Positions 31,238-37,755 of a stretch of 45,205 bases of DNA are shown here, in pieces; position 1 is the stretch's first letter, and every line of letters begins with the position of its first letter. This DNA comes from JAGLQA01 sp023135565. Lineage in GTDB: Bacteria; Acidobacteriota; Aminicenantia; UBA2199. Position numbers and translations under genes: made by a program. The notes under the pieces were generated by a model that did no database searches, was not told the DNA's origin, and saw only the letters and a list, made by a program, of their open reading frames with translations. The stretch covers positions 1 to 45,205 of the forward strand of contig DAOWCY010000033.1 in the NCBI GenBank assembly GCA_030639305.1. Direction: 5' to 3'.

Positions 31238-31765
31238 GAAAAAAAAAGCTGTCCTTTTGAAAACGAAGTGTTAACGGGGCTGCGGTTGGGAGTTCTTGAA
31301 CCGCAGTTGAAAAAGCATCTAACCGGCTGCCCGGTTTGTGAAGAAGCGGCGGCCATTCAGCGCTGGATGAATGATTTCCAGGCGTTTGACGCGGCGCCGG
31401 TCAGCAGGGATAAAAAACTCCCCACTGTGGAAACTCTCTGGCAGGGCGCTTTTACCACCCGCCAACCGGCAGCGGAGTTGGCGCGCAGAGCGCTGCGGCC
31501 GTTACTTATTCCCCGCCTACTTTCTTTTCTCACCGCGGTTATTCTCCCGCTGTTTCTTGTCTTTTTTTACTGGGCCGAAATTGCAGCGTTTTTTAGCGAG
31601 AATGCCGCATCCAGTCCGCTGTTCGGCCTGTTGGTGTCGCTATTTAAAAACTTTTCCGAAACCTTTTCTTTTATCCTTTTGCCCATGGCGCTTTGTTTGC
31701 TGACTATGATCGTACTTGTATTCGTTACCGGGTTTCAGCCCCGAACCAGTGCCGGCAATAGTTAG
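31234..31765 (+). CDS. Anti-sigma factor, reading frame split at an A9 tract
   Basis: The ATG at 31234 has a good ggggagg site and is coupled to the sigma stop, yet this frame ends after eight codons at 31258. Removing one A from the run of nine at 31239-31247 joins it exactly to the long frame, giving MRKKSCPFENEVLTG and then a protein of about 177 aa. That protein has an anti-sigma zinc motif (KKHLTGCPVC) and two to three membrane helices (LLSFLTAVILPLFLVFFYW, SFILLPMALCLLTMIVLVF). The only start within the long frame is GTG at 31268, with no ribosome site. Either transcription slips on A9, or this is a mutation or sequencing error. It should hold the sigma factor at the inner membrane. Confidence 0.72.
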
Positions 31766-31787
31766 TAACCTGGGGGATTAGGTTCCT

Positions 31788-33629
31788 TCATTTGGCAGAA
31801 CTATCCCGCGGTGGGGAAAAACGGGTTAACTTCGCTTCTTCGCAGTCTATAAATATTGTGTTTTTAATAACCCGGTCCTGGGGAATTTTAAAGTCACCGG
31901 GCGATGTGCGTTGGATCTCTATTTTTACTTTGCTGTCAGGGTAGAGCAGTTTTATCGCCGACCTGATGCCGTTCCTTAGAATATAAGCGCCTCTATAACT
32001 GTCGGGCAGGTTAAAAAGAATAATCGTCTTATCTTCCGGCCCTTCTTTTAGAAAACCGCCTAACTGTGTTAACACCGATTTTGTGATGTTACCGGCAGTA
32101 ATCCAGTCCGCGCTTCGGTTGTTCACTTTGACCGCGTCGGTTAGGGCAAAACTCACGATCAGGAAAACCATTAGCAGCATGAGGGGTTTCGGGGCTTTCA
32201 CTTTTTTCTTAAACCAGGTGAAACCGCTGTACAGGAGGACTGCAAGAAAAATAAAGAAAAATGCCGCCGGTAAATAGTACAACCTGAGCGGATAGATATA
32301 ATAGCCCCGGAAAGGCAGATGGTGGGACGTGGTGAAAATAAAAGGCGCCATGGAAAAAATAAAAGCCCAGGATGTTATTTTTATATCCCGGTTTCCTCTA
32401 AAGGCCAGGAAGACGCAGGCAAGAATAATAAAAGTCCCCCCAACTAAAGAAGCGATAAATTTAAAATTTACCGGCAGGATCAGGTTTTCTATGGGATTTT
32501 GCAGGAACAGGTTCATGATTTTGATATCTATAAACAGGAAAGGCAGATCATTAAAAGGATTAAAAGTAAAAAGCGATAATATGAGATGCCTGACATTTCT
32601 AATATTATGATAGCCGAAGGAGAGGGCGTCTCCAGCCACTGCCGCGGATAAAGAGTGGGCCTTAAAAATTAGGTAAACCGCGGTGACCAGGAAAAAAGGC
32701 AGGGTTCTTTTAAATGATTGCAACAACCATTTTTTTTCATTTTGCCTTCGGCGACCAGGGGGCTTTTTTGAAAAATCGCCCCCTGGACCCCCAAAAAACT
32801 TTTGTTTAGTTTTTTCTATTTCAGGTGAGGGGATTTCTTTTTGGGCGGTCGGACGGTAGTTGCAGCCCAGGTCTATGAGTAAAAGCACCACAGGAAAAGT
32901 TACCGCATTTTCTTTGGACAGCAGGGCCATGATCGAGCACAGCAGCGCCGGGATATAGGTGCGTAACAAAGCAGTAAAATAAGCAAAAGTTTTTGGGGGC
33001 GATTTTTCAACCCCGCGGCGCGGGGAGCCGATGAGGGGCTTTTCGATATCGACAAAGATTTGAGCTTTACTTCGCGATTCGATATTCGATGTTCGATATT
33101 CGATATTCTTATTATCCCCCTCACCACCGGAGGCAAATAATCTAAAGCTCTTAATATAGAGATAAATCCCTAACAGGTAGAAAAAAGTAACCAGCAGTGT
33201 AGTAATTGCCGACAGCCAGAAAACCGCCTCGGATAATAAAAAATTAACTGCAAAAAGAACGCTGCCGGTCAGGGCAAAGTAGCTGCTGCCTATGATTCTT
33301 TTGATTATAAAATAAATTAAAACTGCGCTTAAGTAGTGGATAAGGAAAGACAATAAATGATAGGGAAAGAGGTTCAAACCGAACAGTTTATAGAAAAAAT
33401 TGATGAGCAGGTGGGGAACAGGGCGGAAGAATTCTACTCCCGGAGTCAGCCAGGCCGAAAAACCGGCCAGCAGGTTAAAATCGTCGGATAGGAAATAGAT
33501 AGAGAACAGGTTATGGTAGGCAAATGCTGCCGCCAGCAGGATAAGAAAAAGATGAAAATGTGTGCTGCCCATAAAAGCGGAAGCAGGAGTTTGTCCGGTC
33601 AGCGTATTTTTTTTGGAGGTGAAATTCAT
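31788..33629 (-). CDS. Polytopic glycosyltransferase-like membrane protein with in-frame repeats
   Basis: A 613-aa integral membrane protein with about 10-12 helices. The early segment LSDDFNLLAGFSAWLTPGVE contains the Asp-Asp of the first extracytoplasmic loop typical of GT-C (PMT/ArnT-like) transferases that use polyprenyl-linked sugars. Two cytoplasmic loops hold non-conserved low-complexity blocks made of repeat DNA: a 45-residue one containing NIEYRTSNIESR (about 33005-33125) and a 25-residue one, FGGPGGDFSKKPPGRRRQNE (about 32742-32809). The helices on both sides stay intact, so the protein may tolerate them. The ATG lies 5 nt after a strong -10, so the mRNA is likely leaderless. Confidence 0.78.
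   Translation of the reverse strand: MNFTSKKNTLTGQTPASAFMGSTHFHLFLILLAAAFAYHNLFSIYFLSDDFNLLAGFSAWLTPGVEFFRPVPHLLINFFYKLFGLNLFPYHLLSFLIHYLSAVLIYFIIKRIIGSSYFALTGSVLFAVNFLLSEAVFWLSAITTLLVTFFYLLGIYLYIKSFRLFASGGEGDNKNIEYRTSNIESRSKAQIFVDIEKPLIGSPRRGVEKSPPKTFAYFTALLRTYIPALLCSIMALLSKENAVTFPVVLLLIDLGCNYRPTAQKEIPSPEIEKTKQKFFGGPGGDFSKKPPGRRRQNEKKWLLQSFKRTLPFFLVTAVYLIFKAHSLSAAVAGDALSFGYHNIRNVRHLILSLFTFNPFNDLPFLFIDIKIMNLFLQNPIENLILPVNFKFIASLVGGTFIILACVFLAFRGNRDIKITSWAFIFSMAPFIFTTSHHLPFRGYYIYPLRLYYLPAAFFFIFLAVLLYSGFTWFKKKVKAPKPLMLLMVFLIVSFALTDAVKVNNRSADWITAGNITKSVLTQLGGFLKEGPEDKTIILFNLPDSYRGAYILRNGIRSAIKLLYPDSKVKIEIQRTSPGDFKIPQDRVIKNTIFIDCEEAKLTRFSPPRDSSAK
32742..32809 (+). repeat. A-type repeat copy inside the glycosyltransferase gene
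   Basis: ttgccttcggcgaccaggg...ggggcttttttgaaaaatcg...aaaaaacttttgtttag. It aligns along its length with 2912-2990 upstream of the ABC operon and is read on the other strand as protein. Confidence 0.75.
33011..33052 (+). repeat. GGC-loop hairpin element inside the glycosyltransferase gene
   Basis: Stem ccccgc/gcgggg around ggc (33011-33025), followed by agccgatgaggggctttt. It is read in frame on the minus strand. Confidence 0.75.
33072..33108. repeat. Short tandem repeat of tcgatattcga type
   Basis: Four imperfect copies of a 7-9 bp unit (attcgat, attcgatg, ttcgatatt). On the minus strand they encode NIEYRTSNIESR in a loop of the glycosyltransferase-like protein. The same peptide pattern is known as translated intergenic repeat in several bacteria. 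Confidence 0.7.
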
Positions 33630-33634
33630 AGTTG

Positions 33635-33663
33635 TTTATACCATAACTAACAAAATCAATCAA
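33635..33663 (-). promoter_or_regulatory. Leaderless promoter of the glycosyltransferase-like gene
   Basis: TTGATT (33663-33658), 17-nt spacer, TATAAA (33640-33635), then 5 nt to the ATG at 33629. Confidence 0.65.
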
Positions 33664-34025
33664 CAATTTTGAACGCAGCTATCCAGTTTTGGGAAGAACC
33701 CGGTTTATTATAAATTTTTTTGCCTGCCCACGGGAAGCGTTACAATATTGCCGGGAAAAGATACAAAACGCACCGGAACAACCGAAAGCCGTTATCTTTT
33801 AACTCGACCCTTAGTGTTCCCGGACCGCCAACACTGCCTCTTTTCCTTGCATCGGCCATCTTTACCATCTAAACGTTTATCCGGTATATCACGATCTTAA
33901 AACGGCATACTATGTTCTTTGTCCGGTGTATCATGATCTTAAACCGGTCTGACAGGAGCTTCTCCTGATGGAATGGAAAAAGGAGGACAGTCCGTGGAAT
34001 AGTTGATGGAGAATAGAGATTTATC
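33664..34025. other. Gap upstream of the toxin-antitoxin remnant with 42-bp-spaced direct repeats
   Basis: No gene is seen. The pair tccggtatatcacgatctta (33880) and tccggtgtatcatgatctta (33922) forms an imperfect 26-bp direct repeat with a 42-bp period, and a small inverted repeat caggagcttctcctg lies at 33952-33966. They lie 100-180 bp upstream of the higB promoter and could be operators or simple repeats. Confidence 0.5.
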
Positions 34026-34054
34026 TTGACGATTGTACGCCAATGGGGCATAAT
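34026..34054 (+). promoter_or_regulatory. Leaderless promoter of higB-like gene
   Basis: TTGACG (34026-34031), 17-nt spacer, CATAAT (34049-34054), and 6 nt to ATG at 34061. It supports 34061 over an ATG at 34043, which lies within the promoter spacer. Confidence 0.65.
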
Positions 34055-34060
34055 CGAATC

Positions 34061-34351
34061 ATGCGTTTTATAGAAACTCCAATATTTACAAAGGAACTCC
34101 GCAAATCTCTTCGAGACGAGGAATATAGGTCATTACAACTTGCTCTGATACTCCGCCCGGAGCAAGGCGACATCATCCCCGGCAGTGGCGGTCTTCGAAA
34201 GATCAGGTGGGGCGCTAAAGGAAAAGGAAAAAGAGGCGGCTGCCGAATTATCTTTTATTGGGGAAAAAAGCACGGGAGTGTTTTATATGCTATATGCATA
34301 TTAAAAAAGTATGCAAGAAGATTTAACAGCGGAGCAATTAAAAATACTTAG
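34061..34351 (+). CDS. higB: RelE/HigB-family toxin, C-terminus frame-disrupted
   Basis: A 96-aa protein of the RelE-like mRNA interferase fold (FIETPIFTKELRKSL...LRKIRWGAKGKGKRGGCRII). Family members of this subgroup usually end in a segment like YAY.KSEQEDLTPEQL.L...VEEE. That segment is present here but in another frame: positions 34278-34301 read YMLYAY, then TAA, then KS, and 34311-34379 read MQEDLTAEQLKILSKLV. So a one-base shift near 34277 plus a stop have replaced the natural tail with YARRFNSGAIKNT. The toxin is probably inactive or weakened, next to an intact antitoxin gene. Confidence 0.75.
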   Translation: MRFIETPIFTKELRKSLRDEEYRSLQLALILRPEQGDIIPGSGGLRKIRWGAKGKGKRGGCRIIFYWGKKHGSVLYAICILKKYARRFNSGAIKNT

Positions 34352-34375
34352 CAAACTTGTCCGGGAGGAACTAAA

Positions 34376-34666
34376 ATGAAAAAACAAGATTTTAATAACC
34401 TCGTAGATAGCATAAAACAGGCAGGCAAAATCAAACGCGGCGAAATGAGACCTGGAAGAGTTTTTACCTTTAGCCCGGCTGATATAAAGAGTATCCGCTC
34501 AAAACTTAAACTATCCCAGTCGGAATTTGCCATGATGATCGGCGTTAGCGTATCTACTCTCCAAAATTGGGAGCAGGGCCGACGCCAGCCGGAAGGACCG
34601 GCGCGTGCGCTATTAAAAATCGCTGCCGAAAAAGCCGATGCGTTAGTAGAAGCGCTTAGTGTTTAG
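34376..34666 (+). CDS. higA: HigA/NadS-type XRE antitoxin
   Basis: A 96-aa DNA-binding antitoxin. The helix-turn-helix SQSEFAMMIGVSVSTLQNWE at about residues 48-67, followed by QGRRQPEGPARALLKI, is the hallmark of NadS/HigA proteins from toxin-first modules. It would neutralise the RelE-like protein and repress the shared promoter. Its ATG overlaps the stop of the displaced toxin tail (ATGA) and has gggagg 6 nt upstream, so the original layout was translationally coupled. The protein looks complete. Confidence 0.88.
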   Translation: MKKQDFNNLVDSIKQAGKIKRGEMRPGRVFTFSPADIKSIRSKLKLSQSEFAMMIGVSVSTLQNWEQGRRQPEGPARALLKIAAEKADALVEALSV

Positions 34667-34951
34667 AAAGCAAACGTGGTTTTTTGCCATGGGGCTATTT
34701 TACCATATTTCCTTTTATAAAAAAAGGGTTGAAAAAGTTTGGACAAAACTTTTGCTAAACCGTTTTGGACTGGTCACAAGACTACCCCAGGTTCCTCTTA
34801 ACTCCGTGCCGCCTTTTTTCCAACGGTTAAATCGGAGGGCTTCTTTGAAAAAAAACCGCCGAAAAGTTGATTTTTTTCTCCTTCCATACTAAAATATTAC
34901 CGGGCCGGAAGTGTTCCTTATATTTAGGAGCGTTTCCCCCAGGAGGTTATT

Positions 34952-35176
34952 ATGGCGACTATGACTGTTACTGTACAGGATATACAACATCGACTGCCGG
35001 AACTGCTGCCCCTGATCTCAAAGGGGAATACGATTATTATCGAGAAAGATAAGCAGCCCCTGGCTCAATTAATAGGACTAAAGAGGGCTTCTAAAAAAAG
35101 AGTCGCCGGGTTGAACCGGGGAAAAATCCACGTCAGTGCCGATTTCGATTCACCACTGCCGCGAAGCGGCTTATAG
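34952..35176 (+). CDS. Orphan Phd/YefM-type antitoxin with repeat-derived C-terminus
   Basis: A 74-aa protein starting MATMTVTVQDIQHRLPELL with GNTIIIEKDKQPLAQLIGL, the DNA-binding N-terminus of Phd/YefM antitoxins. The tail GKIHVSADFDSPLP is the usual pre-toxin-binding segment. The last residues RSGL and the stop come from the gccgc-gaa-gcggc hairpin at 35158-35170, which has replaced the normal end (typically a short acidic helix). No PIN or Doc toxin follows; the next gene faces the other way. The start has aggagg 5 nt upstream. Confidence 0.72.
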   Translation: MATMTVTVQDIQHRLPELLPLISKGNTIIIEKDKQPLAQLIGLKRASKKRVAGLNRGKIHVSADFDSPLPRSGL

Positions 35177-35195
35177 GGTGGGGACACCGTTCCCC
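35158..35195 (-). repeat. Two-hairpin element at the end of the orphan antitoxin
   Basis: Read on the minus strand: gggga...tcccc stem, then accctataa, then gccgc-ttc-gcggc. The second hairpin lies inside the antitoxin coding sequence. Confidence 0.72.
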
Positions 35196-35203
35196 CGCAT
35201 CCA

Positions 35204-37540
35204 CTATTGGTTTAAGGCTTCCTTCACCGCTTGCAGCATGGCCGCCAAAGTAAAAGGCTTCTGGATAAACAAGTAACCTTTCTTGGTGATATCCGACCAG
35301 AGAGACTTCTGACCGGGATAACCGCTGGTAAACAATACCCGCAAATTCGGCTGAAGCTTCGTTAACTTCTCTACCAACTGCAAACCGTTCTGATCGGGCA
35401 AAACAATATCACAAAAAGTCAGGTCGTACTCCCCTTTCCCAGCTTTTAAAACTTCCACTGCCTCTTTCCCGGAAGCAACGGCGACGACTTCATAGTTGTT
35501 CTCCTGGAGCGCCTCGATGGTGACATTGCGCACACTCTCTTCATCCTCTACCACCAGTATCTTTTCGCCATTCCCGGTTAGATCCACCGGTGGGATTTCT
35601 TCTTTCGTGTCCAATACCTTGTGCTCCAGGGCAATGGGGAAAAAAATCTGGAAATTGGCGCCTATACCCGGTGCACTAAAAACCTTAATCCAGCCGCCGT
35701 GCTGTTTGACAATGCCGTAAACCACCGATAAACCTAATCCTGTACCGCTGTCTTTGGTAGTGAAAAAAGGATCGAAAATTTGCCGGCTCAATTCCTGGTC
35801 CATGCCTACACCTGAATCGGAAATAGAAAGACAAACAAATTTCCCCGGTTGGGCTTCGGCGACTAATTTACAAAAATGCTCGTCTATATCGACATTGTCG
35901 GTCTCGATAATAAGGCTGCCGCCTCCAGGCATGGCGTCACGGGCATTAATCGCCAGGTTCAGGATAATTTGATCGATTTGACCGGCGTCCGCTTTTATCT
36001 TATGCAATTTGGGGTCAAGAGAAAACATAAAGGTTATGTCTTCCCCGATAAGCCGCTTCAACATGTTCTTGAACCCGGAAACCAGTTTATTTAAATCGAG
36101 CACTTCAGGTTTCAACATCTGCTTGCGGCTGAAAGCCAACAACTGCCGGGTAAGAGATGCAGCCCGCTCGCCGGCTTTTTTTATCTCTTCTAACCGGCGG
36201 CGCAGGGGATCGTCTTGGGCCATTTTCATCAAAGTGAGTTCCGTATGCCCGGAAATCGCCATCAGCAGGTTATTAAAATCATGGGCGATACCTCCGGCCA
36301 ACCGGCCCACGGCTTCCATCTTCTGCGCCTGGATGAGTTGGGCTTCCAGCCTCTTTTTTTCGGAAATATCTATGAAACTTTCCAGTAAATACTCTTTACT
36401 GCCTAAGGTTATTTTGGATACGGTTTTCAGGATGGGGATTTCTTCACCGTTGGCTTTTAAGAGCGTCTTTTCCGAGTTATGCACCTGTTGATCGAGATCG
36501 AGCATCGGGCAGGCCCCCTGTTCCGCCGTACAGAGATATTTGTTACATGCGGCCCCGATGATTTCTTCTCCCGGGACGCCCACCATGGCCGCCACAACCG
36601 GGTTTGAATCGATGACTGTTTTCGTTTCGGCGTCGATAATCACTACTCCTACCTGCAGGGAGTTTAATATAGTTCTCAGCCGGACCTCGCTGGCTTCTAA
36701 AGCCTTGAGGGCATCCCGGCGCTGGGTGACGTCGGTAAAAAAACTGACCAGGCACTCCGTTGAATCTATCATTGCCCAGGAGGCTTTAAAATCAGCATAA
36801 AAAATAGTGCCGTCCCGGCGGGAGCAGGGGATATTGGCCACCAAAGACTTCTCGCCTTTTACTAAGGAACTGAACTGGGTAATCACGGACTTACGCCGTT
36901 CTTTAGGATGGATGTCCCAGATGCCCAATTGTTTCATCCCTGCTTCGTTGTAGCCCAACATACGGTGTGCGGCCGGGTTGGTGAGGATGTATCTTTTGGT
37001 GTCGATGTCGGCCACCAGTATCCCTTCGTTTACACCTTCAAAAACGGCCCGGTATCTCTCTTTGCTTTCCTGGAGCGCTTTCTCGGCGTTTTTGCGCGAC
37101 GTTATGTCCCGCACCATAGCCAGTAGGTGGTACTCTTTGTTCAATTCGAAGCGGTTCAAGCTGACTTCAGCCCAGAAAGGTTTGCCGCCTTGACGTACAC
37201 ATATCCATTCGAAAATCTGCTGCTTCCCGGCAGTGGCGGCAGCTATTTTCGCTGTTTCCAGGTCTTTCGATTTTTCCCCCTGCGGCTGCTTGCGGGGGGA
37301 AAACCGGGCCAGGGATTTGCCTGTAATTTGTTTCTTCCGGTAACCGAAGACTTCTGTGGCTTTCTGGTTGCAGTCGGTGAATTTGCCGTTTTTCATGATG
37401 AAAATGGCATTACCGGCGGAATCGAATAGAGATCTGAACTTTAGTTCGCTTTCGCGCAGGGCATCTTCTATTTCCTGCCTGCTGCGCAGTCTCTCTATTT
37501 CCTGGATCAAGTATTCTTTAGCTGCATCTTTCATCGTCAC
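35204..37540 (-). CDS. Hybrid PAS sensor histidine kinase with C-terminal receiver
   Basis: A 778-aa soluble hybrid kinase. Three PAS domains (about 25-150, 155-275, 285-400) are followed by a HisKA domain with phospho-acceptor His in GGIAHDFNNLLMA near residue 430. The HATPase domain (about 510-630) has LNLAINARDAMP and GTGLGLSVVYGI. A receiver domain (about 655-775) has acidic pocket EDEE, phospho-Asp in FCDIVLPDQNG and conserved Lys in FIQKPF. There are no membrane helices, so it senses a cytoplasmic cue. FNNLL-type kinases commonly pass phosphate to their own receiver. A TATAAT at 37561-37556 is a likely -10. No separate response regulator is adjacent. It is divergent from the phosphatase gene. 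Confidence 0.92.
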   Translation of the reverse strand: MTMKDAAKEYLIQEIERLRSRQEIEDALRESELKFRSLFDSAGNAIFIMKNGKFTDCNQKATEVFGYRKKQITGKSLARFSPRKQPQGEKSKDLETAKIAAATAGKQQIFEWICVRQGGKPFWAEVSLNRFELNKEYHLLAMVRDITSRKNAEKALQESKERYRAVFEGVNEGILVADIDTKRYILTNPAAHRMLGYNEAGMKQLGIWDIHPKERRKSVITQFSSLVKGEKSLVANIPCSRRDGTIFYADFKASWAMIDSTECLVSFFTDVTQRRDALKALEASEVRLRTILNSLQVGVVIIDAETKTVIDSNPVVAAMVGVPGEEIIGAACNKYLCTAEQGACPMLDLDQQVHNSEKTLLKANGEEIPILKTVSKITLGSKEYLLESFIDISEKKRLEAQLIQAQKMEAVGRLAGGIAHDFNNLLMAISGHTELTLMKMAQDDPLRRRLEEIKKAGERAASLTRQLLAFSRKQMLKPEVLDLNKLVSGFKNMLKRLIGEDITFMFSLDPKLHKIKADAGQIDQIILNLAINARDAMPGGGSLIIETDNVDIDEHFCKLVAEAQPGKFVCLSISDSGVGMDQELSRQIFDPFFTTKDSGTGLGLSVVYGIVKQHGGWIKVFSAPGIGANFQIFFPIALEHKVLDTKEEIPPVDLTGNGEKILVVEDEESVRNVTIEALQENNYEVVAVASGKEAVEVLKAGKGEYDLTFCDIVLPDQNGLQLVEKLTKLQPNLRVLFTSGYPGQKSLWSDITKKGYLFIQKPFTLAAMLQAVKEALNQ

Positions 37541-37592
37541 ACACTATGTTTTTATATTATACCACGAATACATAAATATCAAAATAATTTTG

Positions 37593-37621
37593 TTGACATT
37601 TTTCTCTATTTTGCATACAAT
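37593..37621 (+). promoter_or_regulatory. Promoter of the membrane phosphatase gene
   Basis: TTGACA (37593-37598), 17-nt spacer, TACAAT (37616-37621). An ATG at 37626 lies 4 nt beyond it but opens a different frame; the phosphatase start with a ribosome site is 130 nt further on. Confidence 0.7.
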
Positions 37622-37755
37622 CTTTATGCCATTACATGGCGGTAATGAACAACATGTTTTTCGTATTTCAAGTTCCCACCGTCGGGTGGCTTTTTTCAAG
37701 CTTAGTCTTGAAGAAACACTTTACTGCCGTTTGCGTGGCTTTAAAGGAGAAGCCG

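Noticed and set aside
37356..37625. Upstream part of a 195-codon plus-strand frame crossing the divergent promoter region
   Set aside because: It runs antisense to the hybrid kinase gene and through both promoters; only the portion after ATG 37626 could be translated from the mapped promoter.
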